The position numbers were made by a program, and so were the translations under genes. A stretch of DNA of 64,000 bases from Sisyra terminalis. Lineage: Eukaryota; Arthropoda; Insecta; Neuroptera; Sisyridae. The notes beneath the pieces are model-generated. The model was not told where the DNA came from, searched no databases, and saw only the letters and a list, made by a program, of their open reading frames with translations. Below are positions 24,646 to 36,957 of this stretch, piece by piece (positions within the stretch are counted from its first letter, which is position 1; every line of letters starts with the position of its first letter). The stretch spans positions 39,122,001 to 39,186,000 of the forward strand of contig OY292278.1 of assembly GCA_958496175.1 (NCBI GenBank), given 5' to 3'.

Positions 24646-25904
24646 ATTTTAAAAAATCTTATTTTGATTAAAGTTGATTTTTTAATAAGGAGTATGAAAC
24701 TATTCAACAGTTATAAATATGATTCTGCTGAACTGCAGGTTGCCGACCCTTACGCTAGGGCTTTAATAAAAATTAAAGTTAAAAATTTAGCACAATTGGG
24801 GTTTTTCTTTGTTTTTATCAAGTTGAAAAAAATCATTTTCAAACGTTTTGACTAAAATTACTATACGTTTGTCTTACGATGTCTAGTAGATTAATTTAAC
24901 GTAAATGGTAAAGATAGAAACGATAATGTCTTCATCATTCACCCAGCTTCATCTATATTCAACGTTTCTGTGCCAATGGTCGATGATTGTTTTTAACAAG
25001 ACAGCTTTAATTGAACTAGAAGTGGCGCGGGCTTTTTGAAACCAGTAGAACCAAGTCATCCACCGACTCTCCACACCATTAATATTTATGAGTACAGGAG
25101 GTGCGTGGTACACGGGACATTTCCAAATGGAAAAGGCTTTTTCCCCAGTCCATGATCGAAGCCAGGCAGCCAACGTGAAATCACTTTGCCGTAATCCCCA
25201 TGTCGTCCCACTTCGTTGATAGAGTCGCATCGCATCGTCGTTATCCCTCTTTCGGTTCCCACACCAGCCTCATTATCCCACTCGTATCTAAATCGCATAG
25301 TGGCTCCAGCAAAGACGTTGAAAGAACAGACGATGAAGCCTCGTAAGCGAACGATGGGCAACATTAAAGGGACACGAATGCCGAAACGATGCCAGTCAAT
25401 GAAAGCTCCATTTCCACACGTGGAATGCAGGGGATGGAGCAAACTGGGGATGTTGAATATTCGAACGCATTACTCTATTTAACTGCATGTTCGAGGTGGA
25501 AGATGGAGCGTACACTACGATTCAAAATATTTACACACGTTAGCTCATTCCTGCAAACCCCAAATTTCTCTAAAATATTTGTCTAATCGATTTATCAACT
25601 AATTATTTTCTGTCAGTATGCTAAACTTTGAATATATTCCAACCTTTAGAAACTATCCCGATGGATTTCAAATGTTATTTTTAACTTCAACACTATTCAC
25701 CCTTAATTTTCTTTTTGTATTTGTTATTTACCGTCGCTTTATAACTACTAAAGTCTTGAGCTACTCTAGAGTTCATAAAACTCCGTTAAGCATCAAGTTT
25801 CTGACAAGATTAAGAGTTTAAATTTTGGGAAAACACCAACAATCTACTACTCAGTTAGTTGAAACGGTGGTAAATTATTTGCATAAGAAACTTTTTGTTA
25901 AGTG
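24646..25904. other. GC-richer island (24940-25560), no recognised gene
   Basis: Overlapping frames on both strands (24949-25230 and 25086-25442 minus; 25216-25482 and 25389-25586 plus) reflect raised GC content more than a clear gene. None resembles a family I know. The longest, 118 codons on the minus strand, has a broad amino-acid mix and could be an unrecognised exon. A regulatory island is the simpler reading. Confidence 0.4.
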
Positions 25905-26165
25905 GCTTTTGTTGATGTGAAATAAGGTTTTATCGAGGTGTGGCATGAAAGTCTCGTACATAACATTAGAGCAAAGCTGCAAAAACCACTTGTAAACTCT
26001 TTGAAATTATATCTCAAAGGAGAAGATTGTACGTCAGTTATGATGAAGTTACGACCATAAAACACCAAATCGAATTGGAGTTCTAAAAAGTTAGTGACTT
26101 ATATGCGATGAAGATCTCAGTGATGATATTATACTCGTTACTTTTTTAAGGGTAGCTTTTGCGTT
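25905..26165 (+). pseudogene. Jockey-type reverse transcriptase remnant (palm region)
   Basis: A decayed frame begins AFVDVK, then an in-frame TAA, then GFIEVWHESLVHNIRAKL. This matches the FLDVxxAFDKVWHEGLLYKL box A region of Jockey reverse transcriptases. The next part keeps SLKLYLKG. After frameshifts, SDDIILVTF sits where the segment leading to the catalytic YADD box is expected, but the box itself is lost. The fragment covers only the central RT and is bounded by AT-rich DNA. It is not the same segment as the copy at 5.1 kb. Confidence 0.65.
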
Positions 26166-26699
26166 TCTGAACATTTCTGAAGTTCATTGTTGGCAATGAT
26201 GGTACAGTTTTGATTTTCTAAAATAGGAAATGAAATTCCAAACTCTGAAAAGATTAACCGAATTTTAGTAATAGTTAAATCAAAGATGAAACTTTAATGT
26301 TTTTTTCATTCATTTAAATAAAATTCATTGATAAAAGTTTAGGTTTCTAAGACCCTTAGAAATTAATTTGGGCAAACGTATTACTTGAGCATAACTTATT
26401 ACTTCTCTGCAATAGTTTTGTGCAGTTTATAGGTAATATTTATAAATCTAAACCTCCTAAAATATCTTTCTATAAGGAAATTATCTTTAAACCTGGATTC
26501 AATATCGATTTTTTTTTTTTTGGTTTTTAGTAATTTGGTTAAAGTACGTTATTTCTAGGACACAAAGGTTACTATTTCCATTTTCATAGTTGATAATCAT
26601 TTCACTGATTCTGAGGAATCCTTTTCCCTATTTTTTGCATAGAAATAGCTCAGAATAAAGATTCCTTATATGTAGCCAAATTTATAGAAAATTTTCAAT
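26166..26699. other. AT-rich non-coding stretch
   Basis: No gene or bounded element identified. Confidence 0.5.
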
Positions 26700-26940
26700 A
26701 AAATTAGTGACGTAGTATGCGTTTTTACCGCCCGGAGTTGGTCGAAAATTTGCCATCCCCTATTTTTATTAAAAATTAAAAAAAATGGTAAGAAATCAAA
26801 TTACTTGAAAATCTTAAATCATTTAAAATTGTTCCTTTTTTGTTTTTCTTTTAGTAAAATCTTTTCTGGAACTATCAATATCTATATGCCACCCCATTTT
26901 CATGGGCCATCCTGGACCATACCGTCTGCATCCACCACGC
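26700..26940 (+). repeat. dispersed repeat, copy A
   Basis: It shares order and sequence with 48085-48305. GGAGTTGGTCGAAAATTTGCC-like and GGTAAGAAATCAAAT blocks come first, and a TTTTCATGGGCCATCC-type block ends the unit. The two copies are about 225-240 bp and moderately diverged. Terminal repeats are not evident, so the class is unknown. Confidence 0.5.
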
Positions 26941-27570
26941 TATGCTTATTAATTAAATTGACACTTATAAAAGAATCTATAATGATATATTTAGTATAAA
27001 AACTATTTATTTCCTGCACTTCTTCTTGCATTTAGGGATTGAAATGGTTTTGGAATCAAATCTATAAAACTTTCAAATTGTCGAACCAAAAATTGGTGGC
27101 TGAAACTTATGGCTTTCTTAAACTTTACTATACTGCTCTACTGTTACATATTTATCACATTGCTACTAATACTAATGTTAAAAATAATTACCAGAATAAT
27201 AAATCAGAATAACTATAATGATGTATTTAAAAACACATACTTTTGCTTGATTACAACAAACTAACTGCGTTTTTTGAATAAACATTTTTATTTACATATT
27301 TATATTCATACCTAACATTTAACATATTTATTAGGGTGTATGTTATTTCCCAAATTAATTTTTTTACAGCGATTGCCCCCTGAGTTTTTAGCTTAAGATA
27401 TAAAGAAAATTATCCAACACTATTAAGCTCTTAATTTCTTGATTAAACCGTGCCGCAATCATGTTACTTTTACCACTTAAATAACATGGGATTATTTGAC
27501 TTTTTACTTTTAATTTCTTTTCTGAGAAATAAATGGATAAAAATATTTAAGATTAAATTATTCTGACGTA
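26941..27570. other. AT-rich non-coding stretch
   Basis: No gene or bounded element identified. Confidence 0.5.
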
Positions 27571-27660
27571 ATATTTAACGCTCTACAAAAAAGGTCTCTT
27601 ATAAATTGTCGATTAAATCACTCTATTAAAAGTTATTCAAGATTTAACTTGTGTCTATGT
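27571..27660 (-). repeat. fragment of the inner part of the 37-kb foldback element
   Basis: TTTAACGCTCTACAAAAAA and the following AAGTTATTCAAGATTT-like segment match the inverse of about 37535-37620. This shows that the inner unit of that element exists separately in the genome. Confidence 0.5.
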
Positions 27661-27689
27661 TGACTACAAGTTCTAAGAAATTTCTCATA

Positions 27690-28030
27690 GATTTTGTAAT
27701 TTGGCCAATTCGCTCCTAAGGTCGCTATTAGGCAGGGACTGGATGATTACTGGAAATTTTCCTGTTTTCATCGGTACTTTTTTAAACTGAATATTTTATA
27801 TAAAGCCCACCTTTCTTTGACTAAGCTACAATGATGTACCTTGGTTATTCTGGTACATCATTGTAGCTTATTTAAAGAAAGGTGGGCCACCTTAACCATC
27901 AGTTGAAGTGTTAAATGATTAAAAAAAATATTCTGTTTAAAAATGTACTGATGAAAACAGGAAAATTTCCAGTTAGCATCCAGTCCCTGCCTAATAGCGA
28001 CCTTAGGCGCGAATTGTCCAGATTACAATA
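27690..28030. mobile_element. foldback element with long hairpin
   Basis: The left arm (about 27695-27840) returns inverted at 27852-28030, including CGCTATTAGGCAGGGACTGG versus CCAGTCCCTGCCTAATAGCG. The centre is a tight hairpin: 27803-27840 and 27852-27889 pair around an 11-base loop, with GCTACAATGATGTACC perfectly paired. The right arm carries a ~40-bp insertion. Confidence 0.75.
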
Positions 28031-28298
28031 TAATTTCAAGGGATCCAAATAGTTAAAAATTAAAATGTGCTTAGAAATATCTATGTTTGTCTAAAAACTT
28101 ATAAAAAATGATTAAAAAAAAATATTCTGTTTAAAAAAGTACTGATGAAAACAAGGAAATTTCCAATAATCATCAAGTCCTTGGCTAATAGCGATCTTAG
28201 GAGGGAATTGGCTAAATTACAATACAATTTTGAGGAACCCAAATACTTAAAAATTAAAATGTGCTTAGAAATATCTATGTTTGTCTAAAAACTTATAA
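27913..28298 (+). repeat. 193-bp tandem pair
   Basis: Unit 1 (27913-28105) and unit 2 (28106-28298) are direct copies. Both run from AAATGATTA to a nearly identical end containing AAAATGTGCTTAGAAATATC. The first unit is also the right arm of the foldback, so the tandem arose by duplication of that arm. Confidence 0.75.
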
Positions 28299-31200
28299 AT
28301 AAGTGAGATTTTATGAGTTTTTGTATTCATTTGGGTATCAATATGTTCATATAGGTATGAAGCTAAATATGTAAATAAAAATATAAATTCAAAAATGTAT
28401 TTAGTTTGTTATAATCAAGCTAAAGTATGGGTAATTAATTATACTTCTTATATTAGATTATAAAATGTGACAATATTACCGATATATACTAATTTTTACA
28501 ATTCAATTTTAGGCGATACGAAGTTTACTGGGTCCTGTAGTAAATTTATATATATATGTTTCCATATTTTTTCAATGTAAATCGTTTCCTGTGATTAATG
28601 GTAGCCTTACGAGGTACTTGTCTTAAAACTTCTTATATATTATCAGACATCCAAATTTAAACCATTAGAACTTAACAGTTGAGCTTTGCTTTGCCATATT
28701 ATGCAAATTTGCTTCCATGTTAAATTGTTTCATCAATAGAACACTAACGACTATTGACTCATTACTTTTGCTCATTGATGAAACATAGTTAAATTATCCT
28801 GGCAGGTACTTTAACTAAATAGTCAGCAAATCAAAATAATAGAACAAGGTCAAAAGTTTAATATTTTCTTCGTTTAGTGATTTTAAATATTAAAATGTGA
28901 TTTACTTATTAATTTTCTTTTAGAAATTTTCTTGCGGCTATTAAATCATGTAAAAGCTTCTTTAAATATTTTACAGACATTATATTTTTCATCATCCAAA
29001 ATTTATTTAATACAAAAAAATGAGTTTCTTTACATTGCATTTTTTATAAACTTTAAGATTTCTTGTAAATGATATCATAAGATGTGAAGGTATATCTCTT
29101 ATGTTTGTATTTATTTTAATAACAAATCGAAAGCCAACAAACACCCACTCAATCGATTTAACGCAAAAAAAAATATTAAAACAAACATTTTAAATAAGAT
29201 TTTCAAAGCTCAACTCTTTCTTCCATATCGCTCCTATCCTATCTCATAAATGTTTCTAGACATCATATTATCTCTCGAAGCGATTTAAATTTTTCTCATA
29301 TAATGTATATATTTGCAAAAAGAGAAAATGAAACGAATAACTCTCGAATGGTTTCTTTCTAAACTTGATCTGGTTTTGAGCAAATACTCATTTAATTTCT
29401 ATACACATATACTCGTATCCAGATTCATTAAATTAAATACAAATATCGAACGTTATTAGCGAGTAAATTCAAAGTAAAATATCCGGAGAATGTAGTATTG
29501 AATTAAACACAAGTCTGAAAAACGAAAGATATAATATTTGTATATGAAATATGAGATGAAGATTTTCCAAGTGCAACAATTATTAATAAAAAAAATAAAA
29601 ATACGCACATACTAACCATGTTTGAGCGAATTTTTTTCGTTTGAACATCATTTGTGATAATTGAAATTTGAAATTCCATATGTGAATTTAAAATATCTAC
29701 CTTTGAAAAAAATATATGTTGAAATCAAACACGCTGTCGACTTGAAAGGGATTTGTTAACAAAGAATATATTTGGTTTTCCATCAAAATTTGTTATTTCA
29801 AATCGAATGATTGACGCAGTTTAAATTGGAAAATCTTGTTTTTTAGAGAATATATATATATAAGGAAAAGAAACAAACTTACTTTAAAATCTTTTTAATA
29901 ACTCACCAAATACTATTCAGTATTTTCTATTTTCTTTCGTTTATATAAACGGAAACGAGAAGGTAAACAAATCTCCCGAGTAACTCCGGAAAATCTTTTA
30001 TAAACGGATTAATCAATGTCGGCATTTTCAAATCCAAACGAAGAATTACCGATCAGCAGAAAAACGATTATCTTATTAGCCCCCGTAATGCTGTCTCAAT
30101 GGAGCATTGCAAAGGATTAAAGATAAGTTGTACCTCGACAAATGAAACTTAAATTCAAACTCCTTTTACCAAATGAAACTAAATATCTGCGACAGCCATT
30201 TTCCACCCAGCTTTTTCTTGGTTCTTTGGTGAACAAAAAGTTTTGCTTGGTACTGTATTTGCATATTTCTCCGTGTCGTCTTCAAAGCTTTTGTTGCTCC
30301 GTGAAATTATTATCGTTCCGATTATTTATGGCTTTGAGCTTTCACCACGTGGTATGGTAAACGCTGAGTGCAGAGGGGCAATGTGAGGAATGTTTTACGT
30401 TAATACGGTAATAAACGCTGTGTTCAAATTGTGAAAATGCCATTGTCGAAAATTTACTTTTCTACTGCACTCATATTTTAGCGACATTAATCACGTGAAG
30501 ATGAAATTTTATTCGAGCCCGGTGAATTTCAGCGAGAGATTATAGTCATCGTGAACAACGTTATATGAATATACTGTTTTTGTATGAAAATTATTTAACC
30601 CTTAAAGTATATTTAAACTAAGTTGAAATATATGATCTCAACTTTAAACAATTTTTTAACATTTGTATATTTCATTAAATCAATGCCCTTTGTAGCTTTA
30701 ATATTGTTTTTTATAGGTCAATGTTTAATTTCAATATATAGACATTTCCCAAAAGAATATATTCTTCTTATCTCTTTACAAATTTTCAATGGCTATTAAT
30801 TTATATTTTTTGAGGACTTTTCCTGAAGACCTTTTTCTGGATTAAACTTTCGGTAAAATATAAAAACTTTTGTTGATGTTTTATATTTAATATATTATTT
30901 GATGAAAAATGTACAACAAAAACGGTGAGCCAAATATCGTAAGACCCTAATAAAATAATCAATCGGGATAAAACGGAAATTTGGAGAGATGGTCAGAAAT
31001 TCTTTCCTAAGTTATAAAAACTTTGATAGTTCTTGCAGTAATAACTTTGCTTATAATGTCGTCTATCAGTAAAAGACAAAAATTTCTTACAAAAATTTAT
31101 AAAAACCACAAAAATTTATTCCCAATATCTTTTTAACACAGTTAATTCCTCGTTCCTCTACTAACATACTAACCAAAATTAAAAGTTGTAAAAACTTTGT

Positions 31201-31319
31201 AAAATCCCAATATAAGTCTGTTAGAAATCTTGTCTAAATCTAACTACGGGAATATTAAATCCAAGTAAACCTCAAGATTGGTTCCTGTGGCCTTAAAAAC
31301 ATGTAATTACTATTGTATT
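28299..31319. other. non-coding stretch, less AT-rich at 29980-30560
   Basis: No gene recognised. The plus frame 30142-30360 has no family resemblance. 29980-30560 may be single-copy DNA. The rest is AT-rich. Confidence 0.5.
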
Positions 31320-31990
31320 CCATCCTTTAGAAAAATCTCAATGATCTACAAGTGTTGCAAAACAGAGTGTTGAGAGTAAGTTGAGAGATTAGTAAAGCTC
31401 CATTGTAGGGAACCAAATTTATCACGAAATGAATGTTCCATGAATAAAAGAATTTTTTTTTGCCCTCTATAGGAATTTCCATAACGAACTAAAAAATTAT
31501 TCTTGTGTCATAGAACTTTTTGGGAAATTTTAAAAATTAGGAAAGTGTAAGTGGAAGCTCCATCAAGAGCTTCAATAACTAGCAATGACATAGTTGCAAG
31601 GAACAAATAAACAAACAAAAATAGACTGAGGAATGAAATTGGACTTTTCCAGTTACTAAAACATTGCCACAGATCTAGAGCCCAATGTAACCACTATGAT
31701 ATAGCGACACAATATTGGTGAAATATTGCTGAACTGGTGAAAAATACATAATGGTTCCCAAAAAAAAAATATTATTGTGGACATACTGTTGGACATTCTG
31801 ATATACATATTTTGTTCGACTGAGGATTAAACTTCTTCTCAAATTCTATTGGAATGCAGCACTTGGGCACTGTGGCAACTTAAGCATCTGAGAATCTTCG
31901 ATCCCAATACTAAATTTGTTGAACAGCATCTTGTTCACCAGCTAGGAATGGAGACTCAGGAAAAAATGGAGATCCAGAGAACACAATAAG
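31320..31990 (+). pseudogene. non-LTR retrotransposon remnant (RT C-terminus and zinc motif)
   Basis: 31341-31440 gives DLQVLQNRVLRV and, after stops, SKAPL and TKFITK. This is the pattern of the LQxxQNKxLRxxxNAPWxVTN segment of Jockey/R1-type elements. At 31768-31830, YYCGHTVGHSDIHILFD resembles the C-terminal CxxC...H...C segment of R1-related elements. 31890-31985 ends in a short frame to TAA. Many stops and shifts make it an old, dead copy, and the clade is uncertain. Confidence 0.5.
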
Positions 31991-32064
31991 TCATAAGTAA
32001 TACTCCAGAGTTGAGGCTCTTTAAATCTCGTTTTGGCAAATCGAATGAGAAAAATATAAGCGTA

Positions 32065-32690
32065 CAAGTTGGCCCAAAAGTTGCGAAATCCCTCACTTAA
32101 TGTTTGATGTTTAATTTGTTTAAGTTAAAACATAAAAAAACGTAAAAGAAAAAACACATCTTAGGGTTTTTTATACTTAGTACGAATTATAGCATTTATT
32201 AATGTTACGTCATTTATTTTCATCTTCGCAAAAATGGGCTTTTTCGACAAAATGGTTCATAAAAGTTCTTAACGTCTCTGGCTCTATTGCTCTAATGTTG
32301 ACATAAATATTTTCCTCAAGTTGTGAAATTGCTCGAGATTTATTTGGGTTTTTTTCTTCAGGTATTTCTAAAAAAGAAATTAGGGGCCGTAAAGTCCGGA
32401 GATCATGGCGGATATTCTATGGCTTCAACTGTATATGACAAATAGCGCTATTTTGCTAGAACTACATGTTTTGTCTAAGTTTCACAATAGTACCCAAAAA
32501 ATTCTGAAGCATGTCCTTATATAGTTCTCCATTTACGGTCACTGCATTACCATTGTCATTTTGGGGAAAAAATTATCTAATTATGTGTCGTAATAGTAAT
32601 CCACTCAAAACCATCCATTTAATAGAGTACAATTCCTGCTGGAATGACACAATAGGGTTTTAGTAGTCCGTAACTAGTAGTTTTGCTTGC
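32065..32690 (-). pseudogene. Tc1/mariner-type (IS630 superfamily) transposase remnant
   Basis: On the minus strand from about 32600, a broken frame gives NDNGNAVTVNGELYKDMLQN, then a segment reading FQQNSAICH where the family has QQDGAxCH. The catalytic aspartate is therefore replaced by asparagine. Next come SPDFTAPNFFF, in place of the SPDLTPLDFFLWG box, and a 44-codon C-terminal frame ending EDENK at a TGA (32212-32210). At least two frameshifts and several stops interrupt it. CAAGTTGGCCCAAAAGTTG at 32065-32083, after a TA, is the likely terminal repeat on this side. The N-terminal DNA-binding part was not found, so the copy is truncated. Confidence 0.75.
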
Positions 32691-34766
32691 ATTTTTAAGG
32701 TTAAAATATTAATAATGATATCAATGTTTTTACAATTGAATGTTGATTTTCAAAGTAAACTTGAACGATTTTAGTGAGTTGTAAAATTCTGTATCTTTTC
32801 ATAGTAAATTTCCACCCTTACCGAGTGCAACCTCAGAAAAAAAAGAAATTTTCATTATTAAAAAAATTTATAGGTAGTTTAAGCCCCTTCAGGACTTTTG
32901 AGCAAGTCTGTAGAAGTCAGAAATTATTTCAATAAAATATAAACCCTTACCTTCAAAGAACTCAACGAAATTTAATTTTCACACGTGATTTCCAAATTTT
33001 GGAATCAAAGTGTCCGAGAAACATTTTTAGCGACCATTTCCAATATTTACGGTAGGAAAAAAATTTTGATTTTTCAAATGATTTTAGTGAAGGATTGGAA
33101 AAAAGGCTACGTAATTTTTGTTGTCAATTGGTTAGAATGTTTTCTTTTGGAGTCAATTTTTTCCTTAGACCCCATAGTATCCTTTCAAAATGGATTATCA
33201 CCTCTTTTTTTGTATATCATCTGTTAATTAAAAAGTTCAACAAAATTATTGCCAAATTATGTTCTATATAAAAACCATGATAGCTCAATTCCATATAAGT
33301 CAATATTTTTATAATTATTTTCTCCTTTATTTTGTGGTTCTTCGGCATTTATTAAAAGTATTTTTATTCGATATTACAATTAAGTCATGAATAATTAATT
33401 TTTAAAAAATGGACAATCAATTATGAAAACCTTAATAGCTAAAACTTTACAAATATGCTTCGGTTTTATTTTACTGCGATATAATCACAAGTCACCAGTA
33501 GAATAGTATCTAACTTGCTACTGGACAGTTATGGAACCATAGAATTACCTCTACTTCAATATAAAAGTATATTTTATACATACGTAGAAGACCAGGATAT
33601 CAATTAGACTTGAATAAAAAGTTTATTGTGTTGTTAATGATGCGTTTAGCCTTTGAATTTTTGGATTTTTGTTATTTGACTTAATAGTTTTTTCACGAAT
33701 AAATTAAGCAAATAATACTTCTATTTATTTGCAGTGTGTGAAGTTTAGAAGTAAGGGGGATAAAGAGAGTTCCCAAAACCAAAAGTCAGAATTTTTTTCA
33801 ATTATAGAACTAAAAATGATTCAGAAGTACAAAACGTTACAAGTTCAATGTGACGGAAAGGATGATCCGACGGAATCTTTAATTAAATGGCGCATTTTTA
33901 AGTGACAGGGATCTTTGCATTTGATTAGAACAAATAGCCAAGTTCAATTTGGTCGTAATTAAACAATCGCTTGTCCCAATTATTCGATGGCGGTGAATGA
34001 TTTTCACATTGATGGCGTTTCCCAAGGTTAATACATCCGCGAACTTGGCAGCTATAAATAATCCAAACCACAACCGTTGCTCTATCTAATTGTACGTACA
34101 ACATTTCGAAAACATCCCAGAGCCAATCAATAAATTAAGTTCGCAACCTTGTTTTCTTGTTTCTCGACCACGTTAACGATTTTTTCAACCTGACTAGAAT
34201 TACAACCGGCGTCCATCACGCCAAACTAAAACTTCTCGATTTTTCCATGCGATTGCGGAAAAATCTAAACTTGAAAACGAACTGAAATTGGTTCAGTCGG
34301 GTAAAGGACGACTTTGGGAGTGATCAAGGCGGATTGTAATTGCACTGGAGATTTATAATGGGCCTGAAGGCTGTTTGGAACAATGTTCCGGCAATGGGTG
34401 GCCCACATCCCGGATATTATTAATAATCACGGAATTACCACCCCACGGCCATTTTAGACAAAATCGAGAATTATCTCAATGTTGGAATGGAATTTTCGTA
34501 TAAGATAAAACTTCAGAAATTTATGGTAGACATACTCGTAATAAAATTTGATCATTATCTAGGCAGTTTAAACTTGAGGAAATTTAGGACCATTTAATGG
34601 TTTTTAATACTTACACAAAGCCTTGTTTAAACCCCAATTCCTCAAATTATTTGACTATAAATTTAACTGATAATTTTTATTAAAAATCACTTTACAAGAA
34701 AACGTACCCATAAGAAAATTGAGCACTTTCTTAATCATATAAGACGTTTGCAATGGTTCCCTATAC
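32691..34766. other. non-coding stretch with an island at 33860-34480
   Basis: No gene recognised. 33860-34480 is GC-richer, has few homopolymers and no repeat signature, and holds a 64-codon minus frame of no known family. 32985-33227 is a chance-like frame. Confidence 0.45.
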
Positions 34767-34962
34767 CAGTGTTTCTTAACCGTTCAAATGACCCGCACCC
34801 CTTTAAATTTGAAAATAGATCTCCGCACCCCAGTGAAAATGTGTTTGGTCTTTTTTAGTTTAGAAAAATATATTTTTTTTTTGCGAAATTTATGTCATAA
34901 TTTATATTGTTATAGACTTCTGCCACATCCTCTGTAGTGTAGGCACCACAGTTTAAGAACTG
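34767..34962. mobile_element. hAT MITE with 8-bp target-site duplication
   Basis: The 196-bp element begins CAGTGTTTCTTAACC and ends GTTTAAGAACTG, the inverted form typical of hAT elements. Flanks CCCTATAC (34759-34766) and CCCTATAT (34963-34970) are an 8-bp duplication with one change. There is no coding capacity. Confidence 0.85.
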
Positions 34963-34970
34963 CCCTATAT

Positions 34971-36507
34971 TGTTAGTGGTGTACTGGTATACCTACAAAA
35001 CGGGGAAAAAATTAGCAAACTAGGTAAAATATGAATTGCGTGCAACTAAACGATCCATAAAAGACGTCATAAATGATTGTTTTGAAGGCGAATAGAAAAA
35101 GAAAAATATCATTCGATAAAACTGGCTATCAAAAATTTAAACGTTAATGGTTTGAATCGTAAAAGAAAAACCGTAAATACAAAAAAGAAGATGAATCTAA
35201 AGAAGTAAACGTAAAAGTGGTCTTTTAATAAATATAAGTCTCTTAAGAATAAGTATCTCTATTACACAGAAAACTGAATTTATTGTAAGGCAGAAAATCT
35301 TGTGTTTTACTAAAAGTGCTCCTTTCATGCATTAATTAGCCATAAGCGATAAAGTGTTTGCCTTTAAAATATTTATAGACTATAAGAGTTGCCTAATATT
35401 TCTATAATTCCAAAACTAATTTGGGTACAGAAATTTTACGACAGTTGGTTACTAGTCATTTGCTTTACCTATCTACTAGCAAATTCAGGTTTTCTTTCAG
35501 GATTACCTTCTTGAATCAAATAAGCCAATTTTAAATCTCTGGAGACTTGCTTTTTAAATTATGCTTCCATTAAGTACATGATCCATTCCTATTGCGCGTC
35601 CTATATTGACCAAAGGTTTCGGAGGTCATAACTCCTGCCTTCATGGACGTAGAAATTGGATTTGCTGAAAGAACTGATTATATTTAAAAGACATTTCTCT
35701 GGATTTTATAAGATGCGCTTATTTAGCAATATACACTCTCTCAACGCTTCATATTAGCCTCAAACCACCAAACTTTGCTTATGCCGTGACATTTTTAGGC
35801 AAAATTCCTTAATTGAAGAAGAAAAAGAATCAGAATTAGCTGTACAATAAAAAATCTGTTCCTATTTCTGCTTCCAAAATAACCTAAGCTAAAGACCTAA
35901 GTAAGAGTGACCTAGACGTAAATAAAAATCCGTTTCAATTCTAAGAATCTTTTCTTAACTTATATTCAAATAGTTCCAGAAGATTAATAATCGATAATAA
36001 GGCAGCCTGTAAAACGCAGTCCCCTTTCCAATTCCACATTTCTTACATATTTCCAAATCAATCTTTGTACTAATGATTTTTTAGAATTTTCAAAAAGACA
36101 ATTGTAATGATTTATCAATAAACTTTTGGGTATTTTAATTTTCTTAGTTCTAAAGTCAAAAAGCCTGTTATAGTATATTTTTATTGGATTGTTCCTTATT
36201 CATTCTGGATCCATTCAAATATGTAACTCCATGCATTGTACTTTAAAACATCTAGAATAATTCTGAACATATTAACAATCTCTGGAACTAGCATGCGAGT
36301 ATCACTCTAATACCAGTTTGTCGAGGTACTTCAATAATTTATTACCTATCAAAAAGTAAGTTCTTTTTCAAATTATAACAAAGAGTTCTGCTGTGATGCT
36401 CAGAATTTATCGTAAGACCTTCATGTTTTAGGAATTCTGGTAGAACTACAAAAATTTAAAATATTGTTGACTTAAGAACAGTCGAATCCTAAATTTTTTA
36501 TATACAG
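34971..36507. other. AT-rich non-coding stretch
   Basis: No gene recognised. 35560-35660 and 36280-36450 are slightly more complex and might be old LINE DNA, but I could not support a reading frame. Confidence 0.45.
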
Positions 36508-36720
36508 TGTTTTTTTTTTTTTATTAAGTTGGGTTTTCCAGGATGAGGCTTGTTGAGCCTCAACACTGCAAACTCACGGCCTATTATGCTTCATGGGTCC
36601 CTACTTCACCTAGTTAGGACCAAGCAGCTGGGCATACCTTAGCACTCGTTGAACTAAGTGCATTTTGATAATTTAAGTTCCTGGACTTGTTATCCCTAGT
36701 TCCTCATTTTTCTATTCATT
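36508..36720 (-). mobile_element. probable LINE 3' end with poly(A) tail
   Basis: On the minus strand the segment ends CCAACTTAATAAAAAA, an AATAAA-type signal run into a ~13-base A tract (T tract at about 36510-36522). The preceding ~180 bp is GC-richer than the flanks and contains CTCATCCTGGAAAACCC, similar in style to LINE 3' ends. No coding part could be identified. Confidence 0.4.
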
Positions 36721-36942
36721 CAAAGCACCAAATACCACATAGAACGTGAGAAGCGATATGATATCCTGCTCTTTACTGTCATTGAAACTTTAAAACTTTG
36801 GATCACATGAATAATTCTAGTATGCATTCTTTGCGATCTTTGCAACTTTTATTACTGTTCTGATGGAATTTATAAGACCTTTTTCTTTGAGTTTTCAAGA
36901 TAGAGAATGTCAGGAGTGGTGGGATATGGTTTCAATTATTTA
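36721..36942. other. short AT-rich spacer
   Basis: Nothing recognised. Confidence 0.5.
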
Positions 36943-36957
36943 TAGTGCACAATAGTG

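Noticed and set aside
25086..25442. 118-codon minus-strand ORF as a gene
   Set aside because: Overlapping frames on both strands and no recognisable domain make it weak. Kept only as a GC-richer island.
27940..27975. Hammerhead core at CTGATGAAAACAGGAAAA
   Set aside because: CTGATGA is present but there is no stem II and no GAAA box in the right place.
15897..28298. CRISPR array from repeated units
   Set aside because: The repeats are long, few and diverged, with no regular short repeat-spacer pattern, and the DNA is eukaryotic.
19290..33010. Shared string GGAATCAAAGTGTCC at ~19.3 and ~33.0 kb as a repeat family
   Set aside because: Similarity does not clearly extend beyond this short string.
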